Notes under the pieces: generated by a model
Told to the model about the DNA's origin: nothing
Databases searched by the model: none
Seen by the model: only the letters and a program-made list of their open reading frames with translations
Origin: an uncultured Clostridium sp.
GTDB taxonomy: Bacteria; Bacillota; Clostridia; UBA1212; UBA1255
Length of the DNA: 5,804 bases
Direction: 5' to 3'
Assembly (NCBI GenBank): GCA_900555605.1
Contig: USLW01000149.1
Span: forward strand, 1-5,804
Program-made: the position numbers and the translations under genes
Shown: positions 1-5,804 of the stretch, piece after piece
How the letters are laid out: each line of letters opens with the position of its first letter
How positions within the stretch are numbered: position 1 is the stretch's first letter

Positions 1-917
1 CCGCCTGTCCCGAAATCAAGATATTTATATTCCGCCCATCCCTCGGACCAGGTGCCGCGGCCGCAGCCTTTCAGAACCTCGCGCACGGTGCTTCCGTCCG
101 TCAGAAGGGAGCTTTCGGCCTTCCGCGTTGTCTCCGCAGAATCTCCATTTTCCGCAGTTTTTCCCGGGGAATCAAAGGGCGCGATATATGCGCCGCCGAA
201 CACACGGCAGGCCAGGGAGGCATCTACGGGGCCATATGCGCAGATCGGTCCGGAGGCGCCCTGAGAGGTCATTTCCACTTCGGAGATAGAGCCGTCTTCA
301 TTAAAATAGATCGGCTCGGCGCAGGCACGCCGAGAAAAAATACTGTTTTGTGAAGCGCGATGATAAAAAACGTACCATTGACCGCCGTATTCCGCAATGG
401 AACCGTGGTTGTTCCAGTTTTTGGGATCGCAGTACATATTATCGATAATGGTACCGCGTTTCTGATAGGGACCCAATGGATGCGCCGCGGTTGCATAGCT
501 GAGACAGGAGGCGTTTCCGCGGCTGATATCGGTGTAAACCAGATAATAAATGCCGCCGCGCTTCCGCAGAGAGGAGCCCTCATGGAAGCCGTGGGCTTCT
601 TCGGTCAGAAGGTTTTGACAAAGCGTCGTTTCATCAATGGAACACATATCCGGATTCAGCCGCGCGCCCCGCAGATGGAACTGCCCCCAAAAAAGATACG
701 CCTGTCCGTCGTCGTCTACGAATACGGCAGGGTCAATGCCGTCGCCGTCCGCAATGGGAATCGGCCGGGCTGGACCGAAGGGACCGGCGGGGGAATCCGC
801 CTGCGCAACGCCCTCAAAGCCCGGCTCACCACAGACGAACATATAATATTTTCCGTCCTTTTCAATTGCATCCGGCGCAGAAAGCACCGTATCCGGCCGC
901 CAGGGGACGCGGCTGTC
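1..917 (-). CDS. Glycoside hydrolase family 43 enzyme, downstream part after a frameshift (runs off left edge)
   Basis: This is the main body of a GH43 five-bladed beta-propeller hydrolase (arabinofuranosidase/xylosidase type). It is open in one frame from about 917 to the window edge, but out of frame with its own N-terminus at 862-1116. With the frame repaired, three GH43 signatures are visible: D13 in PDGEAHV (general base, in the upstream part), D128 in GDGIDPAVFVDDDG (pKa-tuning Asp), and E179 in GFHEGSS (general acid). A later NNHGSI...WYVFYHR segment is also typical. After about residue 300 a Ser/Thr/Glu-rich linker leads into YKYLDFG, which looks like the start of a CBM6-like beta-sandwich; this is inferred from a short stretch. 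There is no signal peptide, so the enzyme is probably cytoplasmic and acts on imported oligosaccharides. Its exact substrate cannot be read from sequence. If translated separately, GTG at 887 or ATG at 842 could start it, but the general-base Asp would be lost. Confidence 0.85.
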
Positions 918-1116
918 CGGTGTTGCAGAATGCCGTGCCGTGATCAATCCAGCGCTCCAGCTTGGGATCATCTGTGGAAAATACCCGGTGTTCCTTGGAA
1001 CAGTAGGCATCATTTCCGGAAATATCAAGAGAACCATACAGATAAAGCCTTCCGTCCGGCATCACATGGGCTTCGCCGTCCGGTACGAAAAACTGTCTGG
1101 GCAGAATGGGATTCAT
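862..1116 (-). CDS. Glycoside hydrolase family 43 enzyme, N-terminal fragment ended by a frameshift
   Basis: The first 66 or so residues are the beginning of the GH43 propeller: MNPILPRQFFVPDGEAHV, then DGRLYLYGS, then VFSTDDPKLERWIDHG. These are the usual first-blade motifs, with D13 as the expected catalytic base. The frame then changes: the last residues (from about GQPRP onward, ending CAGCN and TGA at 864-862) are out-of-frame sequence, while the GH43 protein continues in another frame as VPWRPDTVLSAPDAI. The start is well supported. ATG at 1116-1114 has AAAGGAG at 1132-1126, nine bases upstream, and overlaps the preceding methyltransferase stop as ATGA, which indicates translational coupling. 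The 84-residue product could not form a working propeller. Either the gene is a recent pseudogene or the extra base is a sequencing or assembly error. Confidence 0.85.
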   Translation of the reverse strand: MNPILPRQFFVPDGEAHVMPDGRLYLYGSLDISGNDAYCSKEHRVFSTDDPKLERWIDHGTAFCNTGQPRPLAAGYGAFCAGCN

Positions 1117-2024
1117 ATTTTGCCGCTCCTTTCAAATTCGCCGCCGAATTTTTGACGAAGACCGGCCTCGTAAGCTACCAAAGTGGAGGCAAATCCGACG
1201 TTTAAGGATTCACAGCTGCCGAGCATAGGGATAATGACCGGCACGGCATTGGGCAGCGTTCGCCAGATTGGTGAAATACCGGTATATTCGTTTCCGGCCA
1301 CAATGGCGATGCGTCCGGTATAGTCAGCTTGAAAATATGGAACGGATGCGGTCAGATCCGTGAGGATCACTTTAAAATCACAGCGCTTCAGCCAGGAAAG
1401 AAGCTCCTCGATAGGAGCCTCAGGCAGAGGATGCGTAAATGCGGCGCCTAAACTGGAACGAATCAGACGGCTGTGAACCGGTTTTACACGGCGATTCGTC
1501 ATAACGGCAAAGCTGCCGCCGGCGCCGTCAAGAGAACGCAGAATTGCCCCTATGTTTCCCGGCTGCTCCTGTCCATCCAAAACCATAATCACGGTTTGTT
1601 CGGGCAGCCGCGTCTCCAGCTCCTGCAGCGTATATTCCGGAAGCTCTGCGATCAAAAAACAAAAATCAGCGCCGTCCCGTTCGCTTATTTTTTCACATGC
1701 CTTTTTTGAAATGATAAAGGTCTCTGCGGCGTAATTGAGCATGCAGGCGCATTGCGCCCGGTCCGCAGGAGACAGCGCGCCGGCCATCTCCGGAGAAAAA
1801 AGAAAATGTGTTACGGGAATCCGCGCTTGGCAGAGCTTTTCGGCGGCCCAGAGTCCCTCACAAATAAAGAGCCTGTCCGGCCTGCTCTCCGGATGAATCG
1901 CTTCTGCGGCTTCGGACGTGATTTTCCTGTTGGCCAGCAGGCAGCGGGCTAATTTTACTTGGGCGGAGGCGAGTCCGGCTGTCTCGGCTCTGCCTGCCAA
2001 AAGCGTCTCCCATTGTGCACTCAT
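1113..2024 (-). CDS. TrmH/SpoU-family RNA 2'-O-methyltransferase (second of a tandem pair)
   Basis: This 303-residue protein has a small N-terminal substrate-binding region (about 1-115, with the FICEGLWAAEKL segment typical of the family) followed by a SpoU catalytic domain (about 144-292). All three SpoU motifs are present: motif 1 as N157-I-G...R163 in QPGNIGAILRS, motif 2 as GNEYTGIS (244-251), and motif 3 as IPMLGSCESLNV (265-276). Family members form trefoil-knotted dimers and methylate a ribose 2'-OH in rRNA or tRNA using S-adenosylmethionine; the target nucleotide cannot be predicted here. The ATG at 2024 has AAGGAGG at 2040-2034, nine bases upstream. It overlaps the stop of the preceding methyltransferase gene as ATGA, and its own stop overlaps the GH43 start in the same way. 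Length and motifs look intact, so it should be active. Confidence 0.9.
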   Translation of the reverse strand: MSAQWETLLAGRAETAGLASAQVKLARCLLANRKITSEAAEAIHPESRPDRLFICEGLWAAEKLCQARIPVTHFLFSPEMAGALSPADRAQCACMLNYAAETFIISKKACEKISERDGADFCFLIAELPEYTLQELETRLPEQTVIMVLDGQEQPGNIGAILRSLDGAGGSFAVMTNRRVKPVHSRLIRSSLGAAFTHPLPEAPIEELLSWLKRCDFKVILTDLTASVPYFQADYTGRIAIVAGNEYTGISPIWRTLPNAVPVIIPMLGSCESLNVGFASTLVAYEAGLRQKFGGEFERSGKI

Positions 2025-2884
2025 CCCTGCAGCCCTCCTTTATGATAAAACCAGTGCATACCGATGCCGGCAGCAATGGTCAGATTCAGAGAATCCACCT
2101 GATCGGAATGCATAATCCTCACCGGCTGTCCGACTGAAAGAAAGCCGTCGTCCAGGCCGCTGGATTCATTGCCGAATACCAAAGAATAGGGGAGCGGAGG
2201 CTCTGCCAGCAGCGCGCTGCGGATGGGCTCCGCTTGTTCCGGAGACTCCAAAACCGCGCCTTTCAGCATAAACGGAAATATCAGCCGGTTTTTATCGGAA
2301 ATATCCATATCGCGGCAGTAGTCCTCAAAAGAATGATACAGCCGGATGCGTATGCGGAACAGCGCGCCCATGGAGGCGCGGATCACTTTCGGATCAAAAT
2401 AGTCGGCGGCAGGTAAAATCACTGCCAAATCCGTCAGGCGAAATGCCGCCATTGTCCGGATCATAGTACCAAGATTGCCTTTATCTGCCGGATGCACCAG
2501 AACGATATGATTGCAAAGGGGATTGAGCCGCTCCTCATATTTCCGAAAAACGCCTGCGGCATAGCAATTTTCCTTCGGTGAAATGCGCTGCAGCGTCTTG
2601 TCGTCGGTGATCACGGGAATTCCGCGCGCCGCGCAGGCCCCGCGGATCTGTGCGGCGCCCTTATTCGCCGCGCTTTCCTCGGAAAGAATGACGCGAAAAA
2701 GAAAAGAAGGCTTGGCTTCCAATAATTCTATGGTGGGAAAGATCCCGCACGCATAGGAATACCAAGACTCCTTTTTATAGGAACGTATTCTGATATCATT
2801 CCATTCGTTCTGAATGTCCGGAGATTTCATATCAAAATCGTTATAAAACAAATTAATATTTGTAGATCGTTTTTCTGCGCTCAA
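2021..2884 (-). CDS. TrmH/SpoU-family RNA methyltransferase (first of a tandem pair), TTG start
   Basis: This protein of up to 287 residues has a recognisable SpoU fold. An N-terminal region carries SYKKESWYSYACGIFPTIELL (about 35-55), a pattern I associate with clostridial TrmH-like proteins. The catalytic domain spans about 127-282. Motif 1 is N137-L-G139...R143 (HPADKGNLGTMIRT), motif 2 is FGNESSGL (237-244), and motif 3 keeps only SLNL (265-268), with HSDQVD replacing the usual IPM-G stretch. It is clearly diverged from its downstream neighbour, not a recent duplicate. The start is uncertain. TTG at 2884 has AGGAAG just upstream but overlaps the flavodoxin gene by 32 bases. ATG at 2830 (269 residues) lies before all conserved sequence but has no visible ribosome binding site. 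Its stop overlaps the next start (ATGA). The RNA target is unknown. Confidence 0.85.
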   Translation of the reverse strand: MSAEKRSTNINLFYNDFDMKSPDIQNEWNDIRIRSYKKESWYSYACGIFPTIELLEAKPSFLFRVILSEESAANKGAAQIRGACAARGIPVITDDKTLQRISPKENCYAAGVFRKYEERLNPLCNHIVLVHPADKGNLGTMIRTMAAFRLTDLAVILPAADYFDPKVIRASMGALFRIRIRLYHSFEDYCRDMDISDKNRLIFPFMLKGAVLESPEQAEPIRSALLAEPPLPYSLVFGNESSGLDDGFLSVGQPVRIMHSDQVDSLNLTIAAGIGMHWFYHKGGLQG

Positions 2885-3407
2885 GCTCTTCCTGCTCGAT
2901 CATCTTTTCCGCTTGATCCGCAATCTGTTTTGCCCATGCGGACATATCGTCCAGAATCGCTTTTGTTTCCTCTTCTTCATCGCACCAGATCGGCTCGACA
3001 CAATGCTTGGTCCCGAGAATCACGGAATCCTTCAGCCAATCATTTGTCAGCTTTGTCAGCGCTTTGGTATCAGGCTTCTCGCCAGTGGAAAAGAGCGCCA
3101 CTTTTCTGTCGTATATTTTAATAACGTTGAAAAGCGTATTATATATAGGATTGTAGGAATCATACCAGACCGGCGTCCCGATGAAAATCAGATCATAATC
3201 ACGCGGGTCCCATTTGAACGGAAAAATATCGGGCTTTTTCTTCCGGAGCACCTCGCTGCGTAATTTTAGATTGTTGAAAAAACCAAAGCCCTTGACTTTT
3301 TTGACCCGTACCAGCTTGGCGACATCCGCGTCAATGGCTTCCGCAATGGCTTCCGCAACCGCCTGTGTGTTGCCGTCCACCGTACAATATAAAACCAGCT
3401 TCTTCAT
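2853..3407 (-). CDS. Flavodoxin-family protein
   Basis: This 184-residue protein begins with MKKLVLYCTVDGNTQAVAEAI, the first beta strand and phosphate-binding loop of flavodoxins (T9-V-D-G-N-T14). It continues with YDLIFIGTPVWYD (71-83), where W81 is the likely aromatic residue flanking the FMN ring, and then RKVALFSTGEK (101-111), a further core strand. The length is normal for a flavodoxin-like domain of about 150 residues with a charged helical tail (EEEETK...EQEELERRK). It should bind FMN and act in cytoplasmic electron transfer; the partner is not evident. The start at ATG 3407 is chosen because AAAGGAG (3424-3418) lies ten bases upstream and homology begins exactly there. An in-frame extension to 3536 would run across the predicted promoter. 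It is the first gene of the minus-strand operon, and its 3' end overlaps the next start. Confidence 0.88.
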   Translation of the reverse strand: MKKLVLYCTVDGNTQAVAEAIAEAIDADVAKLVRVKKVKGFGFFNNLKLRSEVLRKKKPDIFPFKWDPRDYDLIFIGTPVWYDSYNPIYNTLFNVIKIYDRKVALFSTGEKPDTKALTKLTNDWLKDSVILGTKHCVEPIWCDEEEETKAILDDMSAWAKQIADQAEKMIEQEELERRKTIYKY

Positions 3408-3417
3408 ATAAGAGGAA

Positions 3418-3424
3418 CTCCTTT
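3418..3424 (-). promoter_or_regulatory. Ribosome binding site fixing the flavodoxin start
   Basis: AAAGGAG on the minus strand lies ten bases before ATG at 3407. It decides the start codon against a longer reading frame that begins at 3536, whose extra 43 residues show no flavodoxin character and span the promoter at 3511-3483. Confidence 0.75.
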
Positions 3425-3482
3425 CAAAATAACCGTCATCGAATAGCCGCGGGAAAGCGCCGCTGCCCAGCAAACACATAAT

Positions 3483-3511
3483 ACAATACCGTTTTTTGAA
3501 AGTTTTGTCAA
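3483..3511 (-). promoter_or_regulatory. Sigma-A-type promoter for the flavodoxin/methyltransferase/GH43 operon
   Basis: On the minus strand a perfect -35 box TTGACA (3511-3506) is followed by exactly 17 bases and a -10 box TATTGT (3488-3483, four of six matches to TATAAT). Transcription would start near 3476, leaving a leader of about 70 bases before the flavodoxin ATG. It lies in the 141-base gap after the CotS-family gene, where I see no convincing terminator, so read-through from that gene is also possible. Confidence 0.65.
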
Positions 3512-3548
3512 CCAATTTGCCGATTGTCATAAACATTTTATATCCCGT

Positions 3549-4607
3549 CTAAAGACCGGCTATAAAATCCGCCAGAGGCTCTCTTTCACATTGAATTTCC
3601 TCCAGCTTTTCCAGACAGTTCTTCTCGCACCATGCACGCTTGCTGTTATAATATTTGTTTACGATGCGCCACAGCTTCTGCGGAAATTGAATCAGCAGCT
3701 TCAATACCTGATATTCGTCATCTGAAATAGCCCGGACCGCATTATAGTGATCCAATATGTACTGCGCATCCGGTATGGACCAGCCGCATTTGCGCATCCG
3801 GCGGCGCAGAAAATTGGAAATGTCGTAGACCGGCAGCTCTATGCAGCAATTCTCAAAGCCTGTCAGAAAGGTACCGCGATTCGTATGGACGATATTGTGG
3901 CCGGTGTAGTCGCAGTGGCAGAGACAGCCCTCCTGGGCAAATTGCGCTGCAAGCCTCTGGTAGGGGGAGGCGAGGAGCGCGTGGTAAATATCCTCTGCCA
4001 TGCCGCAGTAATAATCGGCTACAGACAAATAGGCGTAGTCAAATCGATTTTTATTGCGCCGGGCGATTCGGCGGAAGCGCTTCAGCTCTTCGGTGCGGCG
4101 GTAAAATGTATTGATGGTCTGCCCGATTTCCGTTCGTACCCAATTTTCGGCAGGAACTGCCAGAATCGATTGCGGAAGAAGGGCATCCGCCGCGGCTCTC
4201 TGTATGCCCGGCCGCATGAGAGATACGGCCCTGCTTTTGGTGAAGCCTCTGGCAGCGGCATGCATTTCAGCCAGCATCGCGGCGGCCTCCGCCAGATCAT
4301 CGTAACGGTCGATATTGCATTCCTTGCCCGTCATATAGGGCGCCGCGGTAAAATAGATTCCGTTGATCAAAGTGAACGGGACCCCCTCCGCTGTCAGAAG
4401 AAAACGGTCCGATTTCGTGAAGCGCTTTTCCCACAGATGCTGCTGCGCCGCGTATGTATAGATTGCTTTTTGTATCGGTTCCTTTGAGGACGACAGTACG
4501 TACTGCCTCCCGGAGCAATCCAAAATATAGCCGTCCTTATTCTGAAATATTTTACTGGTTTTTATCTCGTAAGCATTTTCAAATGCCTGCCTGATGTCCG
4601 CTTCCAT
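3549..4607 (-). CDS. CotS-family spore coat protein with a kinase-like fold, probable pseudokinase
   Basis: This 352-residue protein resembles the CotS/YsxE group of spore-coat proteins, which share the aminoglycoside-phosphotransferase fold. Seen in order: an N-lobe with RQYVLSSSKEP (34-44), a hinge-like TAAPYMTGKEC, LAEMHAAARGF, then a catalytic-loop-like HCDYTGHN (H231, D233, N238), LPVYDISNFLRRRMRKCGW, and a C-terminal FPQKLWRIVNKYYNSKRAW typical of clostridial members. The expected ATP-site Lys (VLK) reads VLS (S39), and the metal-binding Asp after the catalytic loop reads G250 (LTGFEN), so phosphotransfer is doubtful. The protein has 12 cysteines, several clustered (CLCHC, NCC, WCEKNC), which could allow disulfide cross-linking in a coat. 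ATG at 4607 has AAAGGGG at 4622-4616. A sigma-E-like promoter upstream supports mother-cell expression during sporulation. The coat location is inferred from family and context. Confidence 0.83.
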   Translation of the reverse strand: MEADIRQAFENAYEIKTSKIFQNKDGYILDCSGRQYVLSSSKEPIQKAIYTYAAQQHLWEKRFTKSDRFLLTAEGVPFTLINGIYFTAAPYMTGKECNIDRYDDLAEAAAMLAEMHAAARGFTKSRAVSLMRPGIQRAAADALLPQSILAVPAENWVRTEIGQTINTFYRRTEELKRFRRIARRNKNRFDYAYLSVADYYCGMAEDIYHALLASPYQRLAAQFAQEGCLCHCDYTGHNIVHTNRGTFLTGFENCCIELPVYDISNFLRRRMRKCGWSIPDAQYILDHYNAVRAISDDEYQVLKLLIQFPQKLWRIVNKYYNSKRAWCEKNCLEKLEEIQCEREPLADFIAGL

Positions 4608-4647
4608 CCCTGCAGCCCCTTTCTATGCGATAATTCGCCATGTTGCA

Positions 4648-4676
4648 AGTATATGAGGCCGGGAGGACATCTATAC
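4648..4676 (-). promoter_or_regulatory. Candidate sigma-E (sporulation) promoter for the CotS-family gene
   Basis: On the minus strand, CATATACT (4655-4648) matches seven of eight positions of the sigma-E -10 consensus CATACAHT. It is preceded by 14 bases and then GTATAGA (4676-4670), which keeps the ATA core of the sigma-E -35 element but not its flanks. Transcription would start near 4640, giving a leader of about 33 bases before ATG 4607. The spacing and gene identity fit, but the -35 is weak, so this is a candidate only. Confidence 0.5.
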
Positions 4677-4713
4677 CAACCAGAGAAACGGAAAAACGGG
4701 ACAGGCGCGCTGC

Positions 4714-4746
4714 TTCCGGCAGGCTAAGCGATTGAAACCGCCGGAA
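4714..4746. repeat. Inverted repeat in the divergent intergenic region
   Basis: TTCCGGC (4714-4720) and GCCGGAA (4740-4746) form a perfect 7-bp inverted repeat separated by 19 bases. It lies between the left-facing and right-facing promoters and upstream of both transcription starts, so it is not a terminator for either flanking gene. It could be a regulator half-site pair or chance, since a repeat of this size is not rare in 260 bases. Confidence 0.3.
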
Positions 4747-4777
4747 TATCCGCGTCTGATAAATATGGAATTAGGTA

Positions 4778-4806
4778 TTGCAAATTTTTTGCGATTCATA
4801 GATAAT
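4778..4806 (+). promoter_or_regulatory. Sigma-A-type promoter for the secreted hydrolase gene
   Basis: TTGCAA (4778-4783) and GATAAT (4801-4806) are separated by exactly 17 bases, and each box is close to the vegetative consensus. Transcription would start near 4813, leaving a leader of about 56 AT-rich bases that ends in AGGAGG (4858-4863), five bases before the ATG. The leader begins with a small perfect hairpin, CACC-GCA-GGTG (4816-4826). A 13-bp palindrome, GCAAA-TTT-TTTGC (4780-4792), overlaps the -35 box and could be an operator. Confidence 0.65.
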
Positions 4807-4868
4807 AATACCATGCACCGCAGGTGAAGTTTATAAGATATAAAAATAATTTGTTTTAGGAGGTTCAT

Positions 4869-5804
4869 ATGAGTTTTAAGAAAATGTTGATCATGCTGAC
4901 GGCCGCGGCAATCCTGCTGTCATGTTATGTACTTCCGTATAGCGCTGCTGCAGAGGAAGAAGCAGGCAGCCAGACGGTGATTGCAGCCGGCGCTGTTAAG
5001 CCGGACACGTGGACTGCCGTAGACGGCTTAGGGCGAACCGTAAATACCTATTCCGAAACAGGCGAAGCCCGGGAGGGCAAGTATGTGGGATTATTTTATT
5101 GGACCTGGCACTACCAGCGGTCCCAATATGAACCGCGCAACGTATCGGAGATCATCCGTGCACATCCGGAGGCGCGCAACGACTGGAATCATGAGGCTTG
5201 GGAGGGGACCGAAAGCGGAACGCCGTATTTCTGGAATGAACCGCTTTTCGGCTATTACCGCAATTTAGATAAATATGTGGTCAGAAAGCATGCGGAAATG
5301 CTGGCGGATGCCGGGGTTGACGTCATTATTTTTGACTGTACAAACGGAACCTTTACCTGGAAGCCGGGATATGACACGATCTTTGAGGTGTTTGAACAGG
5401 CGCGTGCCGAGGGCGTGGATACGCCACAGGTGGCCTTTATGCTGAATTTTGGTGCGAATGAGAATACGAATACGGAACTGAAGTCGCTTTACCGCGATAT
5501 CTACAAAAAGGAAAGATACAAGGATTTGTGGTTTATGTGGGAGGGCAGGCCGCTGATTATGGCGCATCCCGACGGATTGGATCCTTATAATGAAACAGAA
5601 AAAGAGATTTTAAATTTCTTTACCTTCCGGAGAAATGAACCGTCCTATTTTGCAGAGGACAGAACCATTGAACAGGGCTGGTGGGGCTGGTGCTCCGTCT
5701 ATCCCCAGACAAAATACGGCGTCCGGGCCGACGGAAGCGTGGAGCAGATGACAGTAAACGTGGCGCAGAACGCCAGCGAGCACGGCCTGGTGGCCATGAA
5801 TGAC
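4869..5804 (+). CDS. Secreted glycoside hydrolase-like protein (GH71/GH99-like TIM barrel), C-terminus beyond window
   Basis: The 312 residues seen begin with a signal peptide: positive KK, then a hydrophobic stretch (about 6-24), with likely cleavage after SAAA at residue 28. ILLSC19 loosely fits a lipobox, but the hydrophobic residues after the Cys make lipid attachment less likely. The mature part has GKYVGLFYWTWH (70-81), NEPLFGYYR (123-131), HAEMLADAGVDVIIFDCTNG (141-160, with D156 in a strand-end position typical of TIM-barrel hydrolases), TPQVAFMLNFG (185-195) and LWFMWEGRPLIMAHPD (220-235). I associate this combination with uncharacterised polysaccharide-acting proteins resembling GH71/GH99. 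The exact family and substrate are not certain. The ATG is fixed by AGGAGG five bases upstream, and a sigma-A promoter precedes it. The gene is transcribed divergently from the CotS-family gene, with no stop before the window ends. Confidence 0.75.
   Translation, partial: MSFKKMLIMLTAAAILLSCYVLPYSAAAEEEAGSQTVIAAGAVKPDTWTAVDGLGRTVNTYSETGEAREGKYVGLFYWTWHYQRSQYEPRNVSEIIRAHPEARNDWNHEAWEGTESGTPYFWNEPLFGYYRNLDKYVVRKHAEMLADAGVDVIIFDCTNGTFTWKPGYDTIFEVFEQARAEGVDTPQVAFMLNFGANENTNTELKSLYRDIYKKERYKDLWFMWEGRPLIMAHPDGLDPYNETEKEILNFFTFRRNEPSYFAEDRTIEQGWWGWCSVYPQTKYGVRADGSVEQMTVNVAQNASEHGLVAMND

Noticed and set aside
360..1205. Long open frame of 281 codons on the + strand
   Set aside because: It lies antisense to the GH43 and methyltransferase genes, has no ribosome binding site or recognisable domain, and its length follows from the codon bias of the real genes.
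3408..3536. 43-residue N-terminal extension of the flavodoxin
   Set aside because: Flavodoxin homology and a strong ribosome binding site place the start at 3407, and the predicted promoter lies within the extension.
3542..3560. Possible terminator hairpin at the end of the CotS-family gene (CCGTC-TAAA-GACCGG)
   Set aside because: The stem is very short with a mismatch or bulge, and no T-tract follows on the minus strand.
3747..4487. Open frame of 246 codons on the + strand
   Set aside because: It is entirely antisense to the CotS-family gene and encodes no recognisable motif; a shadow frame.
4620..4648. Sigma-A-like boxes TTGCAA, 17 bases, TAGAAA on the minus strand before the CotS-family gene
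   Set aside because: The -10 would overlap the ribosome binding site and transcription would start only a few bases before the ATG.
4671..4868. 65-codon minus-strand open frame in the divergent intergenic region
   Set aside because: It has no domain, its sequence is AT-rich and non-coding in character, and it overlaps the predicted promoter and ribosome binding site of the opposite gene.

Overview
The window looks like chromosomal DNA from an endospore-forming Firmicute, most likely a gut-type clostridium. This rests on a CotS-family spore-coat gene, strong purine-rich ribosome binding sites (AAAGGAG, AAGGAGG, AGGAGG), sigma-A-type promoters, and two glycan-degrading enzymes of kinds common in gut clostridia. 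Assignment below class level is not possible from this sequence.

Layout. Positions 1-3407 are a minus-strand gene stack read from right to left: a flavodoxin-family protein (3407-2853), a first SpoU/TrmH-type RNA methyltransferase (2884-2021), a second SpoU/TrmH-type RNA methyltransferase (2024-1113) and a glycoside hydrolase family 43 gene (1116 to beyond position 1). Adjacent genes overlap by 32, 4 and 4 bases, so this is almost certainly one operon with translational coupling. A good sigma-A promoter (TTGACA, 17 bp, TATTGT) lies at 3511-3483. The GH43 gene is broken by a one-base frameshift around 903-921, and it also runs off the left edge.

Positions 3549-4607 (minus) hold a CotS-family protein with a kinase-like fold. 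It has Ser and Gly where the ATP-site Lys and the metal-binding Asp are expected, so it may be a pseudokinase. A sequence resembling a sigma-E (mother-cell sporulation) promoter lies about 40 bp upstream. Positions 4608-4868 are a divergent intergenic region, with that promoter facing left and a clear sigma-A promoter (TTGCAA, 17 bp, GATAAT) facing right.

The right-facing promoter drives a secreted TIM-barrel-like glycoside hydrolase candidate (4869 to beyond 5804). It has a signal peptide and resembles the GH71/GH99-like proteins. The functional picture is mixed: translation and RNA modification plus redox, coupled to an intracellular GH43; a sporulation gene; and an exported glycan-acting enzyme. 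I found no RNA genes, CRISPR array, insertion sequence or convincing terminator. No clearly new system is visible. The most unusual points are the coupled methyltransferase pair, the probable pseudokinase with its sporulation-type promoter, and the frameshifted GH43.
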